A stretch of DNA of 64,000 nt, from the NCBI RefSeq assembly GCF_947497695.1, contig NZ_CANMHM010000008.1:47602-111601 (forward strand), read 5' to 3'. Numbering within the stretch: the stretch's first letter is position 1; each line of letters begins with the position of its first letter. The translations under genes and the position numbers were made by a program. Positions 55,935 through 63,565 of the stretch are shown piece after piece. The notes beneath the pieces are model-generated. The model was not told where the DNA came from and did not search any database. It worked only from the letters and a program-made list of their open reading frames with translations. Origin of the DNA: an uncultured Polaribacter sp. GTDB lineage: Bacteria > Bacteroidota > Bacteroidia > Flavobacteriales > Flavobacteriaceae.

Positions 55935-56399
55935 TTATTTTTTTCTTTTCCCTTTATAGCGTCTCATTAATTTTCTGCCAAATTCCATTTCTGCTATTTG
56001 AAGTTTTAAAATCTTTTTATAGGAAATTACTTTTTTTATTTTCGATAAAAAATCTTCATCAGATTGATATATTTTTTTATAAATTTTTAGTTTTAAGTTA
56101 ATTAATGCTTCTGCTTTTTTTTCTGAGATGGCATCAATTCCATCAGTTGAAATTTCATTTTTTAAATTAGATCTTAACTCATTTCTTAAAACATGTTGGT
56201 TTTTATCATACACATTATAAATTGGCCAAAACTTTTCTGCTTCACTAGAGTTTAAGTTAAGTTGCTCTGTGATATAAGCAATTTTAAGAGCTCTTATTTT
56301 TTCTCTACTTTCTTTTTTTTCTTGAGCTAAAAAAGTAAGTGTACAAAAAAGATAAAGGCATATACATGTTATTGTTTTTTTCATTTTCTTAGTTTTCAT
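55935..56399 (-). CDS. Exported Spy/CpxP-like protein of the ECF sigma operon
   Basis: This protein of up to 154 residues has a signal peptide (MKKTITCICLYLFCTLTFLAQ if started at the second Met). The mature part is helical and charged, with KIAYITEQLNLNSSEAEKFWPIYN, a motif I associate with periplasmic sensors of ECF sigma systems in flavobacteria. The frame overlaps the upstream anti-sigma gene by 11 bp from the first ATG; starting at Met6 would remove the overlap. It is the third gene of the operon. Confidence 0.75.
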   Translation of the reverse strand: MKTKKMKKTITCICLYLFCTLTFLAQEKKESREKIRALKIAYITEQLNLNSSEAEKFWPIYNVYDKNQHVLRNELRSNLKNEISTDGIDAISEKKAEALINLKLKIYKKIYQSDEDFLSKIKKVISYKKILKLQIAEMEFGRKLMRRYKGKRKK

Positions 56400-56934
56400 T
56401 TAATTCGCTTAATAATAAAGTATTGTCAATAGAGTTGATATAGTCTTCAATATTTTCATCTTCTAAAGTTGTAAAATAAAAATCGTTTTCTATTAAAATA
56501 TCATCTTGTAAAACGGCAGCAATATCATTGGTGTTAAAAGTATTAGAATCTAGCCAATACTCAATATCTGTATCAGAAAGAGCATCTATTGTAATCTTAT
56601 TTTTATTACTAAATACAAAAGAATTTAAAGCAATAAATAGTATAACAGAAGCAGCAGCTATAATAGGCATCATTTTTAAAAACCTTTCTTTAAAAGAGAT
56701 AACTTTAGTTACTTTTTTTGTTGATTTAACTTTGGTTAAAATATCCTTTTCAAGATTTTTAAAGTACCTGTCAGGTGCAGAAAAACCACTTTCTTTGGCA
56801 AAATTATCTTCTGATAATTTTGTTTCAAGATGCTCCTCTAAATCATTAAAGTAGTTTTTAGGAGCAGAAAAACCAGTTTTTTTACCAAAAACTGAGTTTA
56901 TATATGTTTCGCTATTTTTTATCTTGTTTTCCAT
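56389..56934 (-). CDS. Membrane-anchored probable anti-sigma factor
   Basis: This 181-residue protein has one transmembrane segment (about 92-110, MMPIIAAASVILFIALNSFVF) with a cytoplasmic N-terminal half. That half contains two copies of a motif GFSAPxxYFxxLE (GFSAPKNYFNDLEEHL and GFSAPDRYFKNLEKDI), which may be the sigma-binding part. It has no zinc HxxxCxxC. It starts 33 bp after the ECF sigma gene. The anti-sigma role is inferred from gene order and topology. Confidence 0.7.
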   Translation of the reverse strand: MENKIKNSETYINSVFGKKTGFSAPKNYFNDLEEHLETKLSEDNFAKESGFSAPDRYFKNLEKDILTKVKSTKKVTKVISFKERFLKMMPIIAAASVILFIALNSFVFSNKNKITIDALSDTDIEYWLDSNTFNTNDIAAVLQDDILIENDFYFTTLEDENIEDYINSIDNTLLLSELNEN

Positions 56935-56967
56935 CCTACTTTTTAGACCTTTTTTTTATAAAAAGGT

Positions 56968-57516
56968 TTAATTGGTTTCTTTTTTTATATAGTTTTCTAT
57001 TTTTTTTACTGCATGAAAATACGATGCTTTTAAGGCTCCAACAGAGGTTTCTAAAATTTCAGACATTTCATCGTATTTAATTTCATCAAAATACTTCATG
57101 TTAAAAACAAGTTGCTGTTTTTGTGGTAAAGTAGCAATTGCTTTTTGTAAAATAAGCTGAATTTCATTTCCTGTAAAAAAATCATCATTGGCCAAAGTAC
57201 CTGCTAATTCTTGCTGATATTCAGTAATATCTATCGTGCGTTTTTTAGCTCTTTTATTGATGAAAGTAATAGATTCGTTAGTTGCAATTCTGTATATCCA
57301 AGAAAATAATTTACTTTCTTGGTTAAATTTATCAATATTTTTAAAAACCTTAATAAATGTGTTTTGCAAAACATCATCTGCATCATCATGAGAAATTACA
57401 ATTTTACGAATATGCCAATACAAGCGTTCTTTATAGAGTGATATTAACTCTCTAAACGCTTTTTCTTTGGTCTGAACATTTTTTAATTGTTCTACTAAAA
57501 GAGTTTCATCTATCAA
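56968..57516 (-). CDS. ECF-family RNA polymerase sigma factor
   Basis: This 182-residue group-4 sigma factor has sigma region 2 (DDADDVLQNTFIKVFKNIDKF, LFSWIYRIATNESI) and region 4 (LPQKQQLVFNMKYFDEIKYDEMSEILETSVGALKASYFHAVKKIE). It heads a three-gene operon with the anti-sigma and the Spy-like exported protein, suggesting an envelope-stress response. Its promoters in this window were not identified. Confidence 0.92.
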   Translation of the reverse strand: MIDETLLVEQLKNVQTKEKAFRELISLYKERLYWHIRKIVISHDDADDVLQNTFIKVFKNIDKFNQESKLFSWIYRIATNESITFINKRAKKRTIDITEYQQELAGTLANDDFFTGNEIQLILQKAIATLPQKQQLVFNMKYFDEIKYDEMSEILETSVGALKASYFHAVKKIENYIKKETN

Positions 57517-57742
57517 CGATATAGTTTATAACTTTTAGACTAAAAAAATATAAAAAGGTTTAATGTTTTAGATAATTTGTATTAAAATGAACTACTACAA
57601 GATTCTTCCGAAATTACATACTTTAATTTTATAGCCTTAAAAGTAATTTTTTTAAAGTAAAATTATCTTAAATTACCTAAGTGTTGAGAATTTATTTATT
57701 AGACAATTCGTGGCATAAGCTTTTAGTGCGAATTCTTAAATC

Positions 57743-59191
57743 TTATTTTTTTATTCTAGATCTAGAGTATCCAAAAAGTCTTTTCTGTTTTATTGTTTTA
57801 GCAATTCCTTCTGGCAGCATATCTTCCCATCCTTCTTTGCCATCAATAATCATTTTTAAAACTGTACGAGAAAAAATATCTAATACTTCTTTATTAAAAT
57901 CATTAATATTTACCAATTTACCATTGTCTCTAAAGAATTTAAATAATTCTTTCATTCTAGGGTGAACTTTTAGGTTTTCAGTAGTTATATATTCATCTGT
58001 TTTTTTATCATGAGATGGATAAATATAAACCTTAAGATCTCTATTAAATAATTTACCAAAAGCCTCTAAAATACCACCACTTAAATTTCGGTAATATTTT
58101 TCATCAAAAATTTGAATTAAGTTTTGAGCACCCATTGCTAAAGCCATTCTTTCTTTGGTAAACTCACTAAAATATTCTACGAGTTTAAAGTATTGTTGAA
58201 AGTTGGTGATCATTACATTATGACCAAGAGAGCACAATAATTCTGCTCTGTCTAAGAAATCTCTTTCATTAATTTTTCCTTCGGAAGTAAGGTTACTTAG
58301 CGTAATTTCAAAAATAAACTGCGTTTTATTTTTATTTACTTTGCTCTCTTCTAAAAATAGTTGTTTAGATTTTTCATACATATCTAAATTAACCTTAGTT
58401 ACTGGTCTAAAGCTACCACGTAAAGCTAAAATGTTTTTTTTGTACAAAACTTGTGCAGGCAATAAATTATTTCCATCAGGTCCAAACATCACAGCATTGG
58501 TCATGCCGTTTTTTAGTAATTGCAAACTCATTAAGCGATTGTCTACATACATAAAACGAGGTCCAGAGAAATTAATCATATCAATTTCTAACTGATCATT
58601 TCCTAAATTATCATAAAAAGATTTTACTAAATCTTTAGGATTGTCATTTAGATAAAAAGCACCATATATTAAATTTACCCCTAAAACACCTAAGGTTTCT
58701 TGTTGTAAACGAGCATCTGTTTCTTTAAAACGCAAGTGTAAAACAATTTCATTATAGCCTTCTAAAGGGTCTAATTGAAAACGAATACCAACCCAACCAT
58801 GACCTTTAAATTGTTTTGCAAAATCGATAGTTGTTACTGTATTTGCATAACTAAAAAAGAGTTTATCGGGATGTTTTTCTCTGCTTAAACGATCTTCCAT
58901 TAAGGAAATTTCATGACCTAACATTTTATGCAAACGAGGTTGTGTTACATAACGATTGTCATCTTCAACGCCATAAATAGCATCAGAAAAATCTTTATCA
59001 TAAGCACTCATTGCTTTTGCAATGGTACCAGATGCTGCACCAGATCTAAAAAAATTACGAGCAGTTTCTTGGCCAGCTCCTATTTCAGAGAAAGTTCCAT
59101 AAATGTCAGAATTTAAATTAATTCTTAAAGCTTTACTTTTAGTAGAAGGTACACTACTAATTAATTTATCTCCTTTTAACGAAACTGCCAT
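57743..59191 (-). CDS. Conserved cytoplasmic protein, function unknown
   Basis: This 482-residue protein has no signal peptide, membrane segment or motif I can name. It starts MAVSLKGDKLISS and contains FSEIGAGQETARNFFRSG, VGIRFQLDPLEGYNEIVLHLRFKET and SGPRFMYVDNRLMSLQLLKNGM. I recall relatives in Bacteroidota that carry conflicting labels such as nicotinate-nucleotide adenylyltransferase or TonB receptor, neither of which is supported by the sequence. The composition and length argue for an enzyme. It is monocistronic. Confidence 0.7.
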   Translation of the reverse strand: MAVSLKGDKLISSVPSTKSKALRINLNSDIYGTFSEIGAGQETARNFFRSGAASGTIAKAMSAYDKDFSDAIYGVEDDNRYVTQPRLHKMLGHEISLMEDRLSREKHPDKLFFSYANTVTTIDFAKQFKGHGWVGIRFQLDPLEGYNEIVLHLRFKETDARLQQETLGVLGVNLIYGAFYLNDNPKDLVKSFYDNLGNDQLEIDMINFSGPRFMYVDNRLMSLQLLKNGMTNAVMFGPDGNNLLPAQVLYKKNILALRGSFRPVTKVNLDMYEKSKQLFLEESKVNKNKTQFIFEITLSNLTSEGKINERDFLDRAELLCSLGHNVMITNFQQYFKLVEYFSEFTKERMALAMGAQNLIQIFDEKYYRNLSGGILEAFGKLFNRDLKVYIYPSHDKKTDEYITTENLKVHPRMKELFKFFRDNGKLVNINDFNKEVLDIFSRTVLKMIIDGKEGWEDMLPEGIAKTIKQKRLFGYSRSRIKK

Positions 59192-59255
59192 TTATTGCTA
59201 TTTTATAATTAAAACAAATGTACTAAAATACACTGCTACCAGTCAATTTTTATAG

Positions 59256-59263
59256 TATTTTTG
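59256..59263 (+). promoter_or_regulatory. -7 box TATTTTTG of the MBL-fold hydrolase gene
   Basis: This matches TAnnTTTG and ends 5 nt before the ATG at 59269. If used, the mRNA would be leaderless or nearly so. Confidence 0.4.
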
Positions 59264-59268
59264 TTCTT

Positions 59269-60051
59269 ATGAATTCTCATAAAAAACAGTTAAATATTAC
59301 TTTTTTAGGCACAGGTACTTCACAAGGCGTACCAATGATAGCAAATAACGACCCTGTTTGTTTGTCTAAAAACTTAAAAGATAAGCGTCTAAGATCTTCA
59401 CTTTTAATTTCTTGGGATGCTGTTTCTTACACAATAGATTGTGGCTTAGACTTTAGGCAACAAATGTTAAGAGAAAATGTACAATCTTTAAATGGCGTTT
59501 TTTTTACACATGAACATGCAGATCATATTGGGGGTTTAGACGATTTAAGGGCTTTTTGTTACAAAATAGGAGAAATGCCAATTTATTTAAATGAAAGAAC
59601 TTTAAGAAGTTTAGAAAAAAGGTTTGAATATATTTTTAGTGAAGAAAATAGGTATCCTGGAGCACCAAAGGTGTTGCCAATAACTATTGAAAAAACACCC
59701 TTTATAGTTGCAGATTTAAAAGTGATTCCCATAGAAGTCTTCCATGGAAATTTGCCAATATTAGCCTATAGATTTGAAGATGTTGCTTACATAACAGATA
59801 TAAAATCGATTGCTGATGAAGAAAAATTAAAATTGAAAAATTTAGATGTTTTAATTGTAGATGCATTAAGAATAGCAGCACACCCAACACATTTTAATTT
59901 ACAAGAAGCTTTAGATTTTGTGGCAGAAATAAAACCAAAAAAAGCCTATTTTACACATATCAGCCATAAGTTAGGTTTTCATGACGAAGTGTCTAAAATA
60001 CTACCCAATAACGTTTATTTAGCTTATGATGGTTTAAAAATTACAGTTTAG
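59269..60051 (+). CDS. MBL-fold metal-dependent hydrolase, PhnP-like
   Basis: This 260-residue metallo-beta-lactamase-fold hydrolase begins ITFLGTGTSQGVP. The metal site FFTHEHADHIGGLDD (HxHxDH) and further ligands in EVFHGNLP, YITDIKS and YFTHISHKLG are present. Relatives cleave cyclic phosphodiesters (PhnP); the substrate here is unknown. The stop is about 100 bp before the GTPase operon, which has its own promoter box. Confidence 0.85.
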   Translation: MNSHKKQLNITFLGTGTSQGVPMIANNDPVCLSKNLKDKRLRSSLLISWDAVSYTIDCGLDFRQQMLRENVQSLNGVFFTHEHADHIGGLDDLRAFCYKIGEMPIYLNERTLRSLEKRFEYIFSEENRYPGAPKVLPITIEKTPFIVADLKVIPIEVFHGNLPILAYRFEDVAYITDIKSIADEEKLKLKNLDVLIVDALRIAAHPTHFNLQEALDFVAEIKPKKAYFTHISHKLGFHDEVSKILPNNVYLAYDGLKITV

Positions 60052-60075
60052 ATTTTTAGAAACTGTTTTTTAGTG

Positions 60076-60083
60076 TATATTTG
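60076..60083 (+). promoter_or_regulatory. -7 box TATATTTG of the GTPase operon
   Basis: This exact match to TAnnTTTG lies about 70 nt before the first gene of the four-gene block (ATG at 60154). No -33 TTG is at ideal spacing. Confidence 0.45.
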
Positions 60084-60153
60084 TTTTAAGTGCTTATTTT
60101 TAAGAAATTAAAAAGTAAAAAATCTACCTACTTAATAACCTATTTTAGTAATA

Positions 60154-60507
60154 ATGGAAAATAAATCAGAAAACAATCAACCAGTTATAGAAAACCATAA
60201 GGTTGATGATAGAATTGCAGCTGTAAGAGATTTGATCTTTGGTGAGAACATGCAACAATACAGTACTGAGTTTGCTGATGTTTATGATAAAATTAAATCT
60301 CTAGAAGATAAAATAACTAAAAATTTATCAGAATCTGTTACAGATTTAGAAAATAAATTGGCAGATTTAGAGACTTTGATGGAGCATAAAATTCAAGATT
60401 TAAATGATGATTTAGACAAAAGATTAGCTGATTTAGATGATGAAAAAGCCGATCGTAAAAAATTAGGGAAAGCTTTAGAAAAAATAGCTTTGATGTTGCA
60501 AGAATAG
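60154..60507 (+). CDS. Coiled-coil protein of the GTPase operon
   Basis: This 117-residue acidic protein is almost wholly helical; residues about 45-115 form a coiled coil. Its N-terminal part (residues 18-31, DDRIAAVRDLIFGE) resembles residues 10-23 of the next protein (DKRFELLRDLLLTE), suggesting a shared docking helix. There is no signal peptide. The stop and the next ATG are adjacent. A scaffold or partner role for the GTPase system is inferred. Confidence 0.8.
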   Translation: MENKSENNQPVIENHKVDDRIAAVRDLIFGENMQQYSTEFADVYDKIKSLEDKITKNLSESVTDLENKLADLETLMEHKIQDLNDDLDKRLADLDDEKADRKKLGKALEKIALMLQE

Positions 60508-61314
60508 ATGAAAAAATCTACTACAGATAATAAGGACAAACGTTTTGAGTTGCTCAGAGATCTTTTATTAACTGAAGACAGAGAAAAGTTTGATTCGCTT
60601 CGTAAAGAATTTATTCTTAATGAAAAGCTACAAGAAAAAGTTAGCCCATTTGTAGATGAAAAAATACTGGACCTTCGAGAAAACTTCCCAAAATATTTTG
60701 GAGATAAAGTAACAGATGCAATTAAAATTCAAATACGAGAATCTCAAGATGAAGTTGTAGAAGCTTTATACCCAATTATGGGAAAGATGGTAAAGAAATT
60801 TATCGTTGCAGAAATAACCAAACTTTCAGATTCAATTAATAAAACCATTAAAGAAAAATTTTCTGTTCAAGAAATTCTTAAAAGATTTTTTAAAGGGAAA
60901 AGAAACGATGCAGGAGCTGTTTTAGAAGAAGTTTTTGAATTTGTTATAGAAGAAGTATTTGTTATTGAAAAAGAGTCTGGTTTACTTTCTGGAAGCTATT
61001 CTAGGGGTAGTAATGTAGATAAAGATATGGTTTCTGGTATGTTAACAGCAATTAAATCTTTTGCTGAAGATGCCTTTTCTAAAGAAGGACAAGATTTAGA
61101 AAACATTAAATTTGAAACTTTTCAATTGTCTATCAGAAATTTTAAAACAATTTATATTGCAATTGCAACTACAGGTGTTTTAACTCAAGAGATTAAAGAA
61201 AAATTATCGGATGATATTAGTAATCTTGCAGAAATTATTTTAAGAGATCGTACTTATTTATCTGAAGAATATCGATTAAATGAAATTATAATTCGAGAGT
61301 TAATTGAATCTTAA
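60508..61314 (+). CDS. Protein with longin/roadblock-like module, GTPase operon
   Basis: This 268-residue soluble protein has an N-terminal helical region with RFELLRDLLLTE, a middle segment EALYPIMGKMVKKFI (about 86-99), and an alpha/beta module (about 145-245) with VFVIEKESGLL, DKDMVSGMLTAIKSF and a strand NFKTIYIAIATTG. I recall the same block in proteobacterial OmpA-family proteins, where a sequence like DMVSGMLTAI..F..D.F occurs; this was not searched. The module looks like a longin or roadblock domain, which in other systems controls small GTPases. Confidence 0.75.
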   Translation: MKKSTTDNKDKRFELLRDLLLTEDREKFDSLRKEFILNEKLQEKVSPFVDEKILDLRENFPKYFGDKVTDAIKIQIRESQDEVVEALYPIMGKMVKKFIVAEITKLSDSINKTIKEKFSVQEILKRFFKGKRNDAGAVLEEVFEFVIEEVFVIEKESGLLSGSYSRGSNVDKDMVSGMLTAIKSFAEDAFSKEGQDLENIKFETFQLSIRNFKTIYIAIATTGVLTQEIKEKLSDDISNLAEIILRDRTYLSEEYRLNEIIIRELIES

Positions 61315-61330
61315 AAATCAATTAGAATTA

Positions 61331-61816
61331 ATGATTGCAAAAAAAGTATTGCTTGTTGGTAATTTTGGTGTTGGTAAAACTTCATTAATTAGAAGGTTTG
61401 TTTTAAATGAATTTTCAGAAGATTACATAAGTACAATTGGAGTAAGAGTCAGTAAAAAAGTGGTTACTTATAAAAATGAAGCCATTAAATTAATGATTTG
61501 GGATGTTGCTGGTACAAATGCTGATGAAAAAATACCCAAAGCTTATTTTTTAGGTGCTAGTGCAGCCATGTTTGTTTTTGATGTGAGTAGAGAAGAAACT
61601 TATGTAACTTTAGAGGATAATTTAAAGATGGTAAAAGAATTATCTGGCTTAGAAAAAATTACAATTGTTGGTAATAAAAAAGACTTACTTTCTAAAGAAG
61701 AATTAGAGGTTGTAGTTGATAAAGTTTCTTTACAAATTGATTTACTTACAAGTGCAAAAGAAGATGAAAATGTAGAAGATGCTTTTATGGAATTAACTGC
61801 TCAGACTTTAAAATAA
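61331..61816 (+). CDS. Ras-superfamily small GTPase
   Basis: This 161-residue small GTPase shows G1 VGNFGVGKTS, a switch I threonine (T35 in STIG), G3 WDVAGT, G4 GNKKDL (115-119) and G5 TSAKE (140-144). At the Gln61-equivalent position there is Thr62 instead of Gln, so intrinsic hydrolysis is probably slow. There is no lipidation CAAX motif. The open frame extends to a TTG at 61304 that would overlap the upstream gene; I use the ATG at 61331 because MIAKKVLLVGNFG is the natural start. Confidence 0.92.
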   Translation: MIAKKVLLVGNFGVGKTSLIRRFVLNEFSEDYISTIGVRVSKKVVTYKNEAIKLMIWDVAGTNADEKIPKAYFLGASAAMFVFDVSREETYVTLEDNLKMVKELSGLEKITIVGNKKDLLSKEELEVVVDKVSLQIDLLTSAKEDENVEDAFMELTAQTLK

Positions 61817-61822
61817 AATCTA

Positions 61823-63349
61823 TTGATACCTGCAAAAATAGAAAATGTTTTTATACAAGTAACTACTGATTATACAGGAGTTATCACAAACATTATTGCA
61901 GGAAAATTTGCTATAAATGAATTTATATTACAAGAACTTATTTACGATTCTTGCCCTTTTTTAGAAGGTACTTTAGATGCTTTATCTTTAAATGAAACTT
62001 TTCTTTTAGAAGGGATGGTTATTTTTTCTGATGAGAAAGAGTTTAATGTTGATATTGAACTCTTTAAACACGAAAAATCGATAGATGTTTTAATACATAA
62101 TAGAACAAATGTTTATAAAATTGTAGACAAGCTCAATCAAAATAGAAACGATATTTTTTTTATAAAAAGAGAAATTGCTGAGAAAAATATTGAATTAGAA
62201 AAACTGCGAAAAATTGCTGACAAAGCAAATGAAGAAAAGAGTCGTTTTTTAGCAATGATGAGTCATGAAATTAGAAACCCACTAAATGCAATTCTAGGAT
62301 ATGCAGAAATGATTTCATCAGAAAAACTAAACACAAAAGTAGCTAAGTATACAAAAACCTTAGCATCTGCAGGAAAAAACCTAAAAGTTATTGTAGATGA
62401 TATTTTAGATTTATCTAGAATTGAAGCTGGTAAATTGGCATTGGTTTCTGAACAAATTTCTATTAAAAAAATTGTAAAGAATTGTAAAAATGATTTTAAA
62501 CACCTAAAAACAAATGAAGATGTAGCTCTTGTTTTTTCAACTTCAAAAAAAATACCCAAATTTGTTTTAGGAGATGCAGTTAGAATTCATCAAATTTTAG
62601 CAAATTTAATTAGCAATGCTATAAAATTTACTAACAAAGGGAGTGTAAAGACAAGTGTTAAAGTACTTTCTGAAACTGAAACTGAAATAAAACTTATTTT
62701 TGAAGTTGCAGATACAGGTAGAGGAATGTCTAAAGAACAGGGCTTAAAAATATTTGAAGAATATCAGCAAAACGAATTGAATGATAATAGAATTCATGGA
62801 GGTGCAGGTTTAGGTTTGGCAATTGTAAATCGTTTGGTAAAAGCGATGCATGGTAAAGTGTATGTAAAGAGTAAGTTACATGTTGGTACTTCTTTTTTTG
62901 TAGAAATTTCTTTCGCTAAAACATCAAAAATAGTGACTTCTTTTAAGCAAAAAGTCATTAAAGAAAAAGAAGTTAATTTAAAAGGTAAAAATATTTTAGT
63001 TGCTGATGATGATGTTCTAAACCAAACAATAGTTGCTCATATTTTAAAAGAAGAAGAGGTAACCACCACTATTATTTATAATGGATTAGAAGCGTTTGCT
63101 AAATTAAAAGCAGCAACTTTTGATGTTGTGCTTTTAGATATTAATATGCCAAATATGACAGGTGAGGAGTTGATGCAACAAAAACAAGATTTTAGTTCAT
63201 TAAATGCTAATACACCATTTTTAGCTGTTACAGCAAATACAGCTAAAGAAGATGTTGAACGATATTTAGCGTTAGGTTTTTCTGGTGTAATTTCTAAACC
63301 TTATACAAAAGCCGATTTTATTCAGAAAATTAAAACTGTTTTTAAGTAG
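61823..63349 (+). CDS. Soluble hybrid sensor histidine kinase
   Basis: This 508-residue protein has an N-terminal PAS-like region (about 5-100), a short coiled coil (about 110-140), HisKA with phospho-acceptor His148 in FLAMMSHEIRNPLNAILGYAEMI, an ATPase domain with NLISNAIKFT, DTGRGMSKE and GGAGLGLAIVNRL, and a C-terminal REC domain with DDD and phospho-acceptor Asp439 (LLDINMPNM). It has no membrane segment. The start is a TTG, 6 nt after the GTPase stop, since no ATG lies before the PAS region. Its position suggests regulation by, or of, the GTPase. Confidence 0.92.
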   Translation: MIPAKIENVFIQVTTDYTGVITNIIAGKFAINEFILQELIYDSCPFLEGTLDALSLNETFLLEGMVIFSDEKEFNVDIELFKHEKSIDVLIHNRTNVYKIVDKLNQNRNDIFFIKREIAEKNIELEKLRKIADKANEEKSRFLAMMSHEIRNPLNAILGYAEMISSEKLNTKVAKYTKTLASAGKNLKVIVDDILDLSRIEAGKLALVSEQISIKKIVKNCKNDFKHLKTNEDVALVFSTSKKIPKFVLGDAVRIHQILANLISNAIKFTNKGSVKTSVKVLSETETEIKLIFEVADTGRGMSKEQGLKIFEEYQQNELNDNRIHGGAGLGLAIVNRLVKAMHGKVYVKSKLHVGTSFFVEISFAKTSKIVTSFKQKVIKEKEVNLKGKNILVADDDVLNQTIVAHILKEEEVTTTIIYNGLEAFAKLKAATFDVVLLDINMPNMTGEELMQQKQDFSSLNANTPFLAVTANTAKEDVERYLALGFSGVISKPYTKADFIQKIKTVFK

Positions 63350-63448
63350 TTTTTAGCTTTTCTTAAATGATTACTCAATAATTACTTTTTTGTTGATTGA
63401 ATTTTTAGGCACTTTCAGAAGTAGTACATTAAATTACTTTCAAGATTA

Positions 63449-63486
63449 AAAAAGGACACAAAAATCACATTTTTTGTGTCCTTTTT
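63449..63486 (+). terminator. Intrinsic terminator of the GTPase-kinase operon
   Basis: A perfect 16-bp stem, AAAAAGGACACAAAAA with TTTTTGTGTCCTTTTT, has a TCACAT loop. The T-tail on the right arm terminates the plus-strand operon. Confidence 0.85.
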
Positions 63487-63565
63487 ATGGTTTTTAGAGT
63501 TTTTTTAAATTTTTGATAGTTATAAGACATAGATTCCCTATGTTTTTAATGTTCTTATTAAAAAT

